This document shows positions 7,718 through 17,024 of a stretch of 64,000 nucleotides of DNA, in pieces; the first letter of the stretch is position 1, and each line of letters opens with the position of its first letter. A program made the translations under genes and the position numbers. Source of the stretch: Campylobacter concisus (lineage in GTDB: Bacteria > Campylobacterota > Campylobacteria > Campylobacterales > Campylobacteraceae); assembly GCF_003048575.1 (NCBI RefSeq), contig NZ_PIRZ01000004.1:124001-188000 (forward strand), in the 5' to 3' direction. The notes beneath the pieces are model-generated. The model was not told the origin of the DNA. It worked only from the letters and a program-made list of their open reading frames with translations, and did not search any database.

Positions 7718-9154
7718 ATGAAAGGCGTTAGAGTTGCTATTTTAGGGGTTTGTTTAGTAGGTGCGTGCTTTGGAAATGAACTTAAATTTGATGAAAAGAA
7801 ATTTGAGCTAAAAAGCGTGCAAGTTGGCGAGAAGACGCTTAAATTTAGAGCTTATGAGGGCATAGTCTATGTGGCAAAGCCAGTTAGTGACTATCAGGTC
7901 TTAAATTTTTATGTGCCAGAGGATAAATTTAGCGACCAAAAGAGCGCTATCCTTATGCCAAACGCGATCGGCGGCTATATGAGCGCAATGCCTTCAAAGC
8001 CAGAAATCCAAAACGAAAAACCAAATGCCACCCTCGAAGCGCTTCTTAGAGGCTATGTCGTGGCGAGCGTTGGCGCTAGGGGTAGGACACTAAAAGATGG
8101 CGAGAAATTTATCGGTAAAGCACCAGCTGCGATAGTCGATCTAAAAGCGGCCGTTAGATATCTTAAATTTAACGACAAATTTATGCCAGGCGACGCAAAT
8201 AAGATCATCTCAAACGGCACTAGTGCAGGAGGCGCGATGTCTGCACTTCTTGGCATTAGTGCAGGGGCAAAAGAGTATGAGCCATATCTTAAAGAGCTAG
8301 GCGCTGCAAAGGCGGATGATCAAATTTACGCCGCTTCAGCCTACTGCCCTGTGACAAATTTAGAGCATGAGGACGAGGCATATGAGTGGATGTTTGGGGA
8401 TTTGGATAAATTTGAAAGGATTGATTTTACAAGTCTTGACGCGGCTAGCTTTAACGACAGGAGCAAAAAGCCAAAGATGATCACAGGTGAGCTAAACGCC
8501 ACGCAAAAAGAGCTCTCACGTGAGCTAAAGAGTAAATTTCCAGCCTATCTAAACTCGCTAAATTTAAAAGACGCCAAAGGCCACGCGCTAAGCCTTGATG
8601 AAAACGGCGAGGGCAGTTTCAAAGAGTATATAAACGCCCTTATCTCAAGAGCATTTACCGCTACAAAAAGTAGCGACAAAAGCACACTAACGCCTAAATT
8701 TATCACGCTTGACACGCAGGGCTGCTCGCTTGGATATACATTTAAGCTTGAAGACTTCATCGCCTCGCTAAAACGCGCCAAAGCACCAGTCGCATTTGAC
8801 GGTCTTGCACTAGAAAATCCTGAAAACGATCTCTTTGGCGATAGCAAAACGCCTGCAAAGCACTTTACTAAATTTGCAAAAGAGCGAAGTGGTGGCCAGA
8901 TGGCAGAGGCTAGCGTCATAAAAATGATGAATGCGATGAACTACGCTAAAAACAAAAATGCAGCGAAATTTTACCGCATAAGGCAGGGCACAAACGACAC
9001 CGACTTAGCGCTTGCCATACCTGCTATGCTTGCACTTTCGCTTAAAAATGCTGGCAAAGAGGTTGATTTTGAAGCGGTCTGGAGACAAGGACATGGCGGC
9101 GACTACGACCTTGATGAGCTTTTTGCTTGGATGAAAAGAGTAGAGAATAGATAA
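7718..9154 (+). CDS. Subtype B tannase-like secreted alpha/beta hydrolase
   Basis: A 478-residue exported esterase. The N-terminus is a signal peptide (VAILGVCLVGACFG); VGAC at residues 13-16 could also be a lipobox. The nucleophile elbow SNGTSAGGAMSALLG (Ser in GTSAGG) and the following AYCPVTNLEHEDEAYEWMFG match the bacterial subtype B tannase family as I remember it; the catalytic His is likely in RQGHGGDYD near the C-terminus. Such enzymes cleave galloyl esters. A second, unrelated tannase-family gene lies at 9860. AAAAGGCAG precedes the ATG. Confidence 0.82.
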   Translation: MKGVRVAILGVCLVGACFGNELKFDEKKFELKSVQVGEKTLKFRAYEGIVYVAKPVSDYQVLNFYVPEDKFSDQKSAILMPNAIGGYMSAMPSKPEIQNEKPNATLEALLRGYVVASVGARGRTLKDGEKFIGKAPAAIVDLKAAVRYLKFNDKFMPGDANKIISNGTSAGGAMSALLGISAGAKEYEPYLKELGAAKADDQIYAASAYCPVTNLEHEDEAYEWMFGDLDKFERIDFTSLDAASFNDRSKKPKMITGELNATQKELSRELKSKFPAYLNSLNLKDAKGHALSLDENGEGSFKEYINALISRAFTATKSSDKSTLTPKFITLDTQGCSLGYTFKLEDFIASLKRAKAPVAFDGLALENPENDLFGDSKTPAKHFTKFAKERSGGQMAEASVIKMMNAMNYAKNKNAAKFYRIRQGTNDTDLALAIPAMLALSLKNAGKEVDFEAVWRQGHGGDYDLDELFAWMKRVENR

Positions 9155-9166
9155 ATTTAAGGAGTT

Positions 9167-9851
9167 TTGATGATAAAAAAGCTATTTTTACTAGCGGTTT
9201 TGGCGGCTTTTGCCTTTGGGGCGGAGGCAAAAGTGAGCTTATATGAGCTGCTTTCAACGCCAAATAACAAGACTTTGCTAAAGCAGCTTGGCAGAGAAAA
9301 AATACTAAGCTCAAAGAGCGAGCCAGGCACACAGGCGATCTTTTTTGTAAACGCAAAGAGCAAGGCCAGAGCTATTTTACGTGCTTGAGTTTTATAAGGA
9401 TGAGGAGGCTTATAAAAAGCATATTAGCTCGGCGCATTTTAAGAAATTTGTAAGCGCAAGCGCTTAAATTTTAGCTAGCAAAAAGGCTATTGGTGTAAAA
9501 AAGAGGGCTGCGTTTTCTAAAAATTTAACGCCGGAGAGGCTAAAAGATGCCTACTTTCACATCACAAACTTAAGCCTAAAGGCAAAAAGCGATGCGAAAT
9601 TTGAAAAGATCATCAAACAATATATGCAAAAAAGTGTAGATGAGGGCGCTTATGCGCAGTTTGCCTTTAGTAAAAAGGATGCGCCAAACAAGTGGGTGCT
9701 GGTTGAAATTTACAAAGACGAAGCTAGCTTTGAGAGCTACTGCCACAGCGAAAACTACAAGGCTTACGCAAAAGAGCGAGCTGGGCTAATAGACGAATTT
9801 GACGGCTTTGGTCTCAAAAACGAGACCTCATTTAGCAAGGTAAAATTTTAG
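9167..9851 (+). pseudogene. Broken exported tandem monooxygenase-like (ABM) gene
   Basis: The gene opens with a signal peptide (MIKKLFLLAVLAAFAFGAEA) and runs in one frame to about 9376, then continues in the +1 frame as YVLEFYKDEEAYKKHI. One extra T in the T4 run at 9375-9378 would explain the shift. The second frame meets TAA at 9465-9467, then stays open to 9851. The halves repeat one motif (YVLEFYKDEEAYKKH, VLVEIYKDEASFESY), as in a protein of two antibiotic-biosynthesis-monooxygenase (ABM) ferredoxin-like domains. Two lesions argue for real decay rather than one sequencing error, though an artefact in the T run is possible for the first. Confidence 0.75.
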
Positions 9852-9859
9852 GAGATGTT

Positions 9860-11431
9860 ATGAATAAAATTTCACTTTTTTGCGCACCGGCACTCATTGG
9901 CAGTACGGCTTTTGCCATTGATAAGGTAGGATGTGAGAGTTTAAAAGATGTGAAAATTTTAAACAACGAGATGATAGATGTGGTGTGGAATGAGAGCGGC
10001 GAAGTCTCGGCTGATAGGATGTCTGCACTAACTGGCGGTAGTAAAAATATGATCAAAGCAAAGCCTCACTGCGTGGTGCATGGCAAGCTATATAGGCGCG
10101 TAGGCTCGGACGGCAAAGAGTACGCCATAGACTACGAGCTAAGGCTGCCAGAGCAGTGGAATGAGAAGTTTTTATTTCAAGGTGGTGGCGGTATGGACGG
10201 CTTTGTAGCGCCTGCTATTGGTGCGGTGCCGATACGAACAAGCACAGCCACGCCAGTGCTTCTTAGAGACTATGCGGTCGTTACTACAAACTCAGGTTAC
10301 CCAAAGTCAACGGCTGAGTTTGGGCTGGATCAACAAGCAAGGCTAGACTACGCCTATCAAGCGATCGGCAAGGTCATAGACGCAGCTAAGCAAATTTTAG
10401 TTGCCGCATACGCCAAAGCCCCAAAACACAGCTATTTTATGGGCTGCTCAAATAGCGGCAGGGCAGCACTCATCGCAGCACAGCGCTATCCGCTAGAATT
10501 TGATGGCGTCATCGCTGCAAACCCTGGCTTTAGGCTATCTCGCGCGGCGATCGCTCAGCAGTGGGACAACCAAGCCCTTATGAAGATAGCTCCGAAAAAT
10601 GAAAAAGGCGAGAAAATATTTGCAAATGCCCTAACGCAGGATGACCTTGATAAGCTAAGCCAAGCCGTGCTTGAAAAATGTGACGGCTTAGACGGGCTAA
10701 AAGATGGGATCATCAATGCTTGGGAAACGTGCAAATTTGACCCAAAAAGCTTAAATTTGCCAAAGCAAAAGATAGCAGCGATAGAGAAAATCTTTAACGG
10801 AGCTAAAAACAGCAAGGGCGAGCAAATTTATAGTGGCTGGTTTTACGACTCAGGCGTGAGCGCTGAGGGCTGGAGGCAATGGAAACTAGGCGACTCACAA
10901 AGCGCCAAGCCAAACGCTAGAAACATCACGCTTTCAAGTGGCTCGGTGAATTACTACTTTTTAACGCCCGCGCAGCCAAATTTTGACACGATAAATTTTG
11001 ACTTTGACAAAGACACGCCAAAGACTTTCGAGACCGCAGCGAGAAATGACGCCATCTCAACAAGCCTTAGCACATTTAGCGCAAATGGCGGCAAGATAAT
11101 CATCGTAACTGGCGTCTCAGACCCAGTTTTTTCGGCAAAAGATCAAAGGGATTGGTTTAAAAAGCTAGAGGCTGATAATGAAAATAGCCAAAATTTCGCG
11201 GCATTTTTTGCGCTACCTGGGATGAACCACTGCGGTGGCGGAAACGGCATAGATGACGTCGATCCTCTTAGTGCGCTTGAAGCGTGGCACGAAAAGGGCG
11301 AAGCGCCAAAGAGCATGCTAGCAAAAAGTAGGACCTACGCTGGCAAGGAATTTTTAGTGTGTGCCTATCCAAAGGTAGCTACATACGTGGGTGGCGATAC
11401 CAGCAAGGCAAGTAGCTTTGTTTGCAAGTAA
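9860..11431 (+). CDS. Tannase/feruloyl esterase family hydrolase
   Basis: A 523-residue exported protein (signal peptide to about residue 19, TAFA) of the fungal-tannase/feruloyl-esterase family (Pfam PF07519). The elbow MGCSNSGRAALIAAQRYP with YPLEFDGVIAANPGF is diagnostic; the triad is completed by Asp in GVSDPVFS and His in GMNHCGGG. It would cleave gallate or hydroxycinnamate esters in the periplasm or outside. It follows the broken ABM gene by 8 bases with AGGAG before the ATG, and is not related in sequence to the tannase-like gene at 7718. Confidence 0.88.
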   Translation: MNKISLFCAPALIGSTAFAIDKVGCESLKDVKILNNEMIDVVWNESGEVSADRMSALTGGSKNMIKAKPHCVVHGKLYRRVGSDGKEYAIDYELRLPEQWNEKFLFQGGGGMDGFVAPAIGAVPIRTSTATPVLLRDYAVVTTNSGYPKSTAEFGLDQQARLDYAYQAIGKVIDAAKQILVAAYAKAPKHSYFMGCSNSGRAALIAAQRYPLEFDGVIAANPGFRLSRAAIAQQWDNQALMKIAPKNEKGEKIFANALTQDDLDKLSQAVLEKCDGLDGLKDGIINAWETCKFDPKSLNLPKQKIAAIEKIFNGAKNSKGEQIYSGWFYDSGVSAEGWRQWKLGDSQSAKPNARNITLSSGSVNYYFLTPAQPNFDTINFDFDKDTPKTFETAARNDAISTSLSTFSANGGKIIIVTGVSDPVFSAKDQRDWFKKLEADNENSQNFAAFFALPGMNHCGGGNGIDDVDPLSALEAWHEKGEAPKSMLAKSRTYAGKEFLVCAYPKVATYVGGDTSKASSFVCK

Positions 11432-11446
11432 ATTTAAGGAGAGAAA

Positions 11447-12007
11447 ATGAGTGAAATTTTAGTTGTATCAGGTCACACTGACCTTGAAAATTCCTTTGCA
11501 AATAAAATCATCTTGGGCGAGCTAAAAAAGCACGTGCCAGAGGCTAAATTTGACATACTAAGCGAGCTTTATAAAAACTATGTGATCGATGTAAAAGCCG
11601 AGCAAGAGAAGCTTGTAAAGGCTGATGTGATTGTGCTTGTTTATCCATTTTTTTGGTACGGCGTGCCATCGCTTTTACAAAAATGGTTTGAGGATGTGCT
11701 AGTTCATGGCTTCTCTCATGGCAGCAGCGGAGATAAGCTACGTGGCAAGAAGCTAGTGCTTTCATTTACCTCTGGCGCGCCTGAAGAGCTTTATAAAAAA
11801 GAGGCGCTTCAGCGATACGAGATAGAAGAATTTTTGCCACCACTTAAGGCACTAGCGAATACTTGCGGAATGGAGTTTGCAGGATATGTTTATAGCGGAG
11901 GGCTATCATATCAGAGCAGACACGATGAGGCAAAGCTTGCTTTGATAAGGCAAAAGGCGCTCGATCATTCAAAAAGACTAGGCGAGCTGATAGGCAAAAT
12001 TTCATGA
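11447..12007 (+). CDS. Flavodoxin-fold NAD(P)H-dependent oxidoreductase
   Basis: A 186-residue cytosolic protein of the Flavodoxin_2 (MdaB/KefF) group, which reduces quinones or other electrophiles with FMN or FAD. Evidence: N-terminal LVVSGHTDLENSFANK, the VLVYPFFWYGVPSLLQKWFEDV motif typical of this family, and LSFTSGAPEELY. It sits 15 bases after the tannase gene, with AAGGAGAG before the ATG, and overlaps the next gene by 4 bases (ATGA). A role in dealing with quinones released from polyphenols is a guess from context. Confidence 0.88.
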   Translation: MSEILVVSGHTDLENSFANKIILGELKKHVPEAKFDILSELYKNYVIDVKAEQEKLVKADVIVLVYPFFWYGVPSLLQKWFEDVLVHGFSHGSSGDKLRGKKLVLSFTSGAPEELYKKEALQRYEIEEFLPPLKALANTCGMEFAGYVYSGGLSYQSRHDEAKLALIRQKALDHSKRLGELIGKIS

Positions 12008-12228
12008 TGCCAGCAAAATTTTATAAATATATTTTTGCGTTTATAATGTCAGCATTTATGACGTTTTTTATGTCATTTGTGCTGACATATCTAAACCTTG
12101 GCTTTGTTGATGGCTTTGTAAAAATTTGGCTAACTGCTTACGTAAAAGCTTTTGTAGTAGCGTATCCTGTGCTTTTGCTAGTCTCTCAATTTGTAACGAA
12201 ACTCACACAAATTTTATGCAAAAAATAA
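12004..12228 (+). CDS. DUF2798-like two-helix membrane protein
   Basis: A 74-residue integral membrane protein with two hydrophobic segments (about residues 9-31 and 44-66) and sequence features of DUF2798 (MSAFMTFFMSFVLTY; YPVLLLVSQF). Function unknown. Its ATG overlaps the stop of the preceding oxidoreductase as ATGA, so the two are coupled; ATG 12007 is an equally possible start. Confidence 0.75.
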   Translation: MMPAKFYKYIFAFIMSAFMTFFMSFVLTYLNLGFVDGFVKIWLTAYVKAFVVAYPVLLLVSQFVTKLTQILCKK

Positions 12229-12284
12229 AATAATAATATACGTTATCAATAAAAATTATTATTTACTTATTTTAATTATTTGGT

Positions 12285-12290
12285 TATAAT
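12285..12290 (+). promoter_or_regulatory. rrc: -10 element upstream of the desulforubrerythrin gene
   Basis: TATAAT lies 32 bases before the ATG at 12322, in an AT-rich stretch that follows the preceding stop. AATAATAAT/ATTATTATT-rich sequence just upstream could be a peroxide-regulator site, but I cannot call a box. Confidence 0.6.
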
Positions 12291-12321
12291 CCAATCAAAA
12301 TTTATCAAAATAGGAGTCAAA

Positions 12322-12966
12322 ATGAGACAGTACGAAACATACAAATGCGAGAAATGCGGCAACGAGATCGAGGTTCAAAAAGTTGGCGGCGGTACACTAA
12401 CCTGTTGCGGCGAAGAGATGAAATGCGTGACTGAAAATTTAACAGCTGTAAATTTGATGAAGGCATTTGCTGGCGAGTCACAAGCTAGAAATAAATATGA
12501 GCTTTACGGCGACCTAGCTAAAGAAGCAGGCTATCACGCGATAGCTAGACACTTTTATGAGGCAGCTGAGAATGAGAAATGGCATGCAAGAGCTGAGTTT
12601 AAAAAATATCACGAGCTAATGAACGATCCGATCGATAAGATGGATAAAAATTTACTTGACGCTGCAGCTGGCGAAAACTACGAGCATACGACGATGTATC
12701 CAGACTTTGCAAAGATCGCAAAAGAAGAAGAGCTAAGAGATGTTGAGAGGTTATTTAACGCGATCGGCAAGGTCGAGGTTGAGCATGAAAGAGAATATCT
12801 AGAGCTTAAAAAGATGCTTGATGAAGAGGGCTTTTTTGAGAGCGATGAAGAAGATATCTGGGTTTGCGAGGTGTGCGGACACGTTCATAGAGGCAAAAAA
12901 GCTCCAGGCGCTTGCCCGCTTTGCAAAGCTCCAAAAGAGTATTTTAAGCGCGAATTTCTAGGCTAA
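12322..12966 (+). CDS. rrc: Desulforubrerythrin (Rrc-type peroxide reductase)
   Basis: A 214-residue peroxide-scavenging protein with three iron sites in order: a desulforedoxin-like N-terminus (Cys9-x2-Cys12 and Cys28-Cys29), a ferritin-like di-iron domain with ExxH motifs (GESQARNKYELY, AAENEKWHARAE, VEVEHEREY), and a C-terminal rubredoxin (WVCEVCGH, CPLCKAPK). This architecture is that of C. jejuni Rrc/desulforubrerythrin. I start it at ATG 12322, six bases after AGGAG; an upstream TTG-initiated extension would overlap the promoter. It is probably monocistronic. Confidence 0.95.
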   Translation: MRQYETYKCEKCGNEIEVQKVGGGTLTCCGEEMKCVTENLTAVNLMKAFAGESQARNKYELYGDLAKEAGYHAIARHFYEAAENEKWHARAEFKKYHELMNDPIDKMDKNLLDAAAGENYEHTTMYPDFAKIAKEEELRDVERLFNAIGKVEVEHEREYLELKKMLDEEGFFESDEEDIWVCEVCGHVHRGKKAPGACPLCKAPKEYFKREFLG

Positions 12967-12974
12967 AAGCCAAA

Positions 12975-13000
12975 ATAGTCAAGGTGTTTGCCTTGGCTAT
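12975..13000 (+). terminator. Hairpin terminator after desulforubrerythrin
   Basis: A 10-bp stem with one G-T pair (ATAGTCAAGG with CCTTGGCTAT) and a 6-base loop, followed by TAATTT. The T tract is weak. Confidence 0.6.
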
Positions 13001-13065
13001 TAATTTAAGTCATAAAATATTATAAAAATGATACAATCCTTTCAAATTTTCACAAGGAGAAAGAG

Positions 13066-13356
13066 ATGAAAAAATCACTTTTAGTTTTAGCTACTCTTGG
13101 CTTTGCACTAAGCCTAAACGCTGCAGATCTTACAGATACTTGCAAATCATACTTCTCAGACATCGATAAGATGGTTGAAGCTTACAAAAAAGCTGGACAA
13201 GAGCAACAAGTAAAAATTTATGAAGATCAAAAGAAACAATCAATGGACCAACTAGCTTCTTTACCAAAAGAGCAACAAGATGCTACTTGCAAACAAGCTA
13301 AAGAGATGTTTGCTCAAGTAATGGAACAAATGAAAAAACAAGGTCTTTTAAAATAA
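13066..13356 (+). CDS. Small periplasmic protein (DUF5339-like)
   Basis: A 96-residue exported protein with a classical signal peptide cleaved after LNA (about residue 19). The mature part is charged, helical and Gln/Lys-rich, with two cysteines (TDTCKSYF, DATCKQAK) that could form one disulfide. It resembles DUF5339 proteins of Campylobacter; function unknown. AAGGAG precedes the ATG and TACAAT (13032-13037) can serve as the -10 element, so it is probably a single-gene unit. Confidence 0.82.
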   Translation: MKKSLLVLATLGFALSLNAADLTDTCKSYFSDIDKMVEAYKKAGQEQQVKIYEDQKKQSMDQLASLPKEQQDATCKQAKEMFAQVMEQMKKQGLLK

Positions 13357-13362
13357 ATTTTT

Positions 13363-13383
13363 ATGGCTAGTTTTTCTAGCCAT
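13363..13383. terminator. Hairpin between convergent genes
   Basis: Perfect 8-bp stem ATGGCTAG/CTAGCCAT around TTTTT, between the stop of the small periplasmic gene and the end of rmuC. Likely serves both directions, although neither side has a long T run. Confidence 0.6.
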
Positions 13384-13386
13384 ATC

Positions 13387-14955
13387 CTAATCCTCTTTTT
13401 CTAATTCGTTATTTACGCCGATCTCTTTTACTTCTATATCTTTTTGATCGTCTGGAGACAAGCGTTTAAAATTTTCAAGTCTACTAACAAGACCATCTCT
13501 GCCACTAAAACTTGATGCAAGGGCGTTAAAATGTTTGTTTGCAGTATTTAGTGTATTGCTAAGTCTATTCATATGCTCGGCCACATTGCGGACTTTATCA
13601 TAAATTTTAATCGCACTCTTTACGATATTTTTGGCCTCTTCATTGCCACGTTCTATGCGCCATAAATTTGCCACTGTGCGAAGAATAGGCATAAGTGTAG
13701 TGTGAGATACTAGTATTACGCGCTTTTGAAATGCATAGTCAAAAAGAGAACTATCAAATTTCATAGCCTCGATATATGCTGGCTCAATTGGTATAAACAT
13801 CAATACAAAATCAGGACTATCAGGTACGATCTCTCCGTAATTTTTACTATTTAAGCCATCTATGTGGTTTTTCATAGAAGCAATATGCTCTTTCAATGCT
13901 AAATTTAGCTCCTCTTCGTTGCTAGCTGTGATAGCCTTTTCGTAAGCTACAAGTGAGACTTTAGAATCAACTATTAGGTGCTTACCATCTGGTATCTTTA
14001 CTATAAAATCAGGAATAAGACGTTTGCCTTCTTCGTTCTTGAAATTTTGTTGTGTCAAGTAGTGCTCATCTTTTACAAGTCCAGAAGCCTCAAATGTGCG
14101 TTCAAGCTGTATTTCACCCCAGTTTCCAAGTGTTTTATTGCTACCTTTTAGTGCAGTGGCTAGTGAGTTTGCCTCTTTTGACATTGAGATACCAACCTCA
14201 CTTATGTGCTTAATCTGCGTTCCTAGCGCGCTCATGCCTTTAACTGATTCGTCGTGGACTGCATTTACGCGCTCTTGAAAGGTTGAAATTTGCTCCTTTA
14301 GAGGCTTTAGTAAAAGATCTAAAGAATTTTGGCTATTTTGTGTGAAATTTGCACTTTTTTCTTCAAATATTTTATTTGCAAGATTAGAAAATTCCAAATT
14401 TAACTCATTTTTTACTTTTAATAAATTTGCCTCTTGCTCTTTTAGGCTATTTTCTTTTGCTTCTATTTCATTTCTAAGCACAGCCATATCACGTTTTAAT
14501 CTATTTTCTCTCTCACTTGCTTCAGCTAAAGCACTTTTATTTTGATTTAGCTCGGCTAGAGTTGCAGTGAAATTTGCCTCGTTATTCTTGGCCCTTTCAT
14601 TTGCTGTACCGATACTCTCTTTAAGCTCGTTTATCACGCGCTCCATTGCATCTTCGGCTTCGTCTTTTTGTGCTATTTTGGTTTTTAGCGCATCGATCTC
14701 ACTGATGAGCTCGTCTATTCGCTCGTGATTTGACATAAGCCTTGCTTTTTGCTCGCTAATTAGCTGTAGATTTTCACTATTTTTAGATACTAAATTTGTT
14801 AGATTTGATGAAATTTCAAAATTTTCTTGCTCTTTTTGTGCCAAATTTCTCTTTAGCTCGAGTTTGTCTCTATTAAATGAATAGATGACAAATATCGCAA
14901 TCAAAAATAGTACTCCTAAAAATATAGCAGCATAAAAATAGAAATCTTGTTGCAT
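13387..14955 (-). CDS. rmuC: DNA recombination protein RmuC
   Basis: A 522-residue protein with one N-terminal membrane helix (residues 4-26, FYFYAAIFLGVLFLIAIFVI), a long coiled coil to about residue 190, and the RmuC nuclease-like domain (ALKGSNKTLGNWGEIQLERT, LIPDFIVKIPDGKHLIVDSKVSL, PDFVLMFIPIEPAY). The family limits DNA rearrangements such as inversions; the PD-(D/E)xK-like core residues are in DF and DSKVS. It appears to be a single gene on the minus strand. Confidence 0.94.
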   Translation of the reverse strand: MQQDFYFYAAIFLGVLFLIAIFVIYSFNRDKLELKRNLAQKEQENFEISSNLTNLVSKNSENLQLISEQKARLMSNHERIDELISEIDALKTKIAQKDEAEDAMERVINELKESIGTANERAKNNEANFTATLAELNQNKSALAEASERENRLKRDMAVLRNEIEAKENSLKEQEANLLKVKNELNLEFSNLANKIFEEKSANFTQNSQNSLDLLLKPLKEQISTFQERVNAVHDESVKGMSALGTQIKHISEVGISMSKEANSLATALKGSNKTLGNWGEIQLERTFEASGLVKDEHYLTQQNFKNEEGKRLIPDFIVKIPDGKHLIVDSKVSLVAYEKAITASNEEELNLALKEHIASMKNHIDGLNSKNYGEIVPDSPDFVLMFIPIEPAYIEAMKFDSSLFDYAFQKRVILVSHTTLMPILRTVANLWRIERGNEEAKNIVKSAIKIYDKVRNVAEHMNRLSNTLNTANKHFNALASSFSGRDGLVSRLENFKRLSPDDQKDIEVKEIGVNNELEKED

Positions 14956-15032
14956 TTAGTATCCTTAAAAAATGAAGAAATTTTTATATTTTTACAAAAG
15001 CAAAGAGATTACTCCTTGCTTTATAGTAAATT

Positions 15033-16706
15033 TTATGCTTCTAGAACTGCTCCGTTGCTTGCGTTTGTGACTAGTTTGCGGTATTGCCTTAGCCAGCGAG
15101 AGGTTAGCGCTTTATCAACTGGCTTAAATTCCGCTCTTCTCTTTGCGATCTCGGCTTCGCTTAGGCGAACGTTTATCTCGTATTTATCGACGTCTATATC
15201 GATTATATCGCCATCTTTTAGCAGGCCTATCATGCCACCTTCAGCCGCTTCTGGGCTTACGTGGCCGATGCTTAGACCCCTTGTCGCCCCGCTAAAGCGA
15301 CCATCTGTGATGAGTGCTACGTCTGCACCAAGGCCTCGTCCCATGATGAGTGAGGTAGGGCTTAGCATCTCTTGCATGCCAGGGCCTCCGCGTGGGCCTT
15401 CGTAGCGGATGACGACGACATCGCCTTTATCTACTTTACCGCTTGAGATACCAGCTATGGCTTCATCTTGTGAGTTAAAGCAGACCGCTTTGCCGCTAAA
15501 TTTACGCTCGCCAACGATGCCAGCTGTCTTGATTACACAGCCTTGCTCGGCTAAATTTCCAAATAAAATGGCAAGTCCGCCAACTTGTGAATAGGCGTTT
15601 TCTACTTTGTGAATGATGCTTTCATCTTTGATGTCACTTACCTTGACACGCTCTCCTAGAGTTTCGCCACTAACTGTGAGATTGTCCAAATTTAGCATGC
15701 CATTATCTCTGCGTGAAATTTCTTTTATCACCGCATTCATACCGCCAGCTCTACCGATATCCTCCATATGCACGTTTGGCAAGCTTGGGCTGATCTTAGC
15801 GATGTGAGCGATATTTTGGCTGATCTTATTTAGCTCTTTGATATCTAAATTTACGCCAGCCTCTCTTGAGATGGCTAGCATGTGAAGGACGGTGTTACTA
15901 CTGCCGCCCATCGCCATATCAACGACAAGTGCGTTGCGGATCGCCTTTTCATTTAGTATGTTTCTTATCTTAAATTTCTCATCAAGGGCGATCTGGCAAA
16001 TTCTACGAGCAGCTTGCCTGATGAGCTCCTCACGCTCTGGAGTTAGCGCCAGGATGGTGCCGTTGCCAGGGAGCGCTATACCCATCGCTTCACAAAGCGT
16101 GTTCATAGAATTTGCTGTAAACATACCGCTACAGCTGCCACCGCTTGGACATGCATTGCACTCGATATCTTTTAGCTCGGCCTCATCTATCTCTTTGGTC
16201 TCAAATTTACCAACCGCCTCAAACGCAGTCGCAAGATCGATTGGCTTGCCATCTTTTGTGTAGCCCTTTTTCATTGGGCCACCGCTTACAAACACGGTTG
16301 GGACATTGACCCTTAAAGCACCCATAACCATGCCAGGGACGATCTTGTCGCAGTTTGGCATACAAACAAGTGCGTCAAGTGCATGAGCGTTCATCACGGT
16401 CTCTATCGAGTTTGCGATGATCTCACGGCTAGGCAAGCTATATAGCATGCCACCATGCCCCATCGCGATGCCATCATCCACGCCGATACAGTTAAACTCA
16501 AATGGAATACAGCCATTTTTGCGAATCTCATCTTTTAAAATTTGCGCATATTTATTTAAGAAAAAGTGGCCTGGAATGATCTCTATAAAGCTGTTTGCAA
16601 CGCCGATAAATGGTTTATTAAAGTCATCATCTTTTAACCCAGTCGCACGTAAAAGTGAGCGGTGTGGGGCTCTTGTGTAGCCTTTTTTGATTATATCGCT
16701 TCTCAA
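15033..16706 (-). CDS. ilvD: Dihydroxy-acid dehydratase
   Basis: A 557-residue enzyme of valine, isoleucine and leucine synthesis that dehydrates dihydroxy acids to keto acids. The Fe-S cluster and Mg ligands are seen in [32 protein letters not shown] and [15 protein letters not shown]; the C-terminal swivelling domain carries [13 protein letters not shown] and [15 protein letters not shown]. Length is normal. No other ilv gene is near. Confidence 0.97.
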   Translation of the reverse strand: MRSDIIKKGYTRAPHRSLLRATGLKDDDFNKPFIGVANSFIEIIPGHFFLNKYAQILKDEIRKNGCIPFEFNCIGVDDGIAMGHGGMLYSLPSREIIANSIETVMNAHALDALVCMPNCDKIVPGMVMGALRVNVPTVFVSGGPMKKGYTKDGKPIDLATAFEAVGKFETKEIDEAELKDIECNACPSGGSCSGMFTANSMNTLCEAMGIALPGNGTILALTPEREELIRQAARRICQIALDEKFKIRNILNEKAIRNALVVDMAMGGSSNTVLHMLAISREAGVNLDIKELNKISQNIAHIAKISPSLPNVHMEDIGRAGGMNAVIKEISRRDNGMLNLDNLTVSGETLGERVKVSDIKDESIIHKVENAYSQVGGLAILFGNLAEQGCVIKTAGIVGERKFSGKAVCFNSQDEAIAGISSGKVDKGDVVVIRYEGPRGGPGMQEMLSPTSLIMGRGLGADVALITDGRFSGATRGLSIGHVSPEAAEGGMIGLLKDGDIIDIDVDKYEINVRLSEAEIAKRRAEFKPVDKALTSRWLRQYRKLVTNASNGAVLEA

Positions 16707-17024
16707 ATTTGATCCTTTTTTAAAATTTGAGAGGATTTTATCACATATAAAGTATCAAAGATTTTAAAAAAATTTTGCAAATTTAAAAATTTTTTTATTA
16801 CATAAATAACACATTAAATTTGTAAAATTTATACAAAAAGGATGAGCTAAATAGCTACGAAATTTCGGCAATTTTAATCAAAGCAGTATGCAAAATAATA
16901 ACGTAAAAATATTATCAATGTGTTATAAATATTGATTCATAGGGCTTTATTGTACCCTGGTACAATTTACAAGGCCTATGAAAATTTATACAATGCGATA
17001 AAATTTTTTAACAAGGATGAGAAA
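16707..17024. other. Intergenic region with a long imperfect hairpin
   Basis: This AT-rich gap separates ilvD (leftward) from small rightward genes. It holds the ilvD upstream region and, at 16938-16980, arms CATAGGGCTT and AAGGCCTATG (one mismatch) enclosing a perfect palindrome at 16950-16965. A TACAAT at 16989-16994 could be a rightward -10 element. An apparent reading frame starting at TTG 16932 runs through the palindrome and is not convincing. Confidence 0.6.
16950..16965. promoter_or_regulatory. Palindromic operator-like site
   Basis: TTGTACCCTGGTACAA is a perfect 7-bp inverted repeat around CT. It sits 24 bases upstream of a TACAAT -10-like element (16989-16994), at the position of a -35 region or repressor site, and inside longer 10-bp arms (16938-16947 and 16971-16980). 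Confidence 0.5.

Noticed and set aside
14947-15405. Long plus-strand frames inside ilvD, rmuC and assT
   Set aside because: They are mirror frames of conserved minus-strand enzymes, with Ser/Leu/Pro-rich composition typical of antisense frames.
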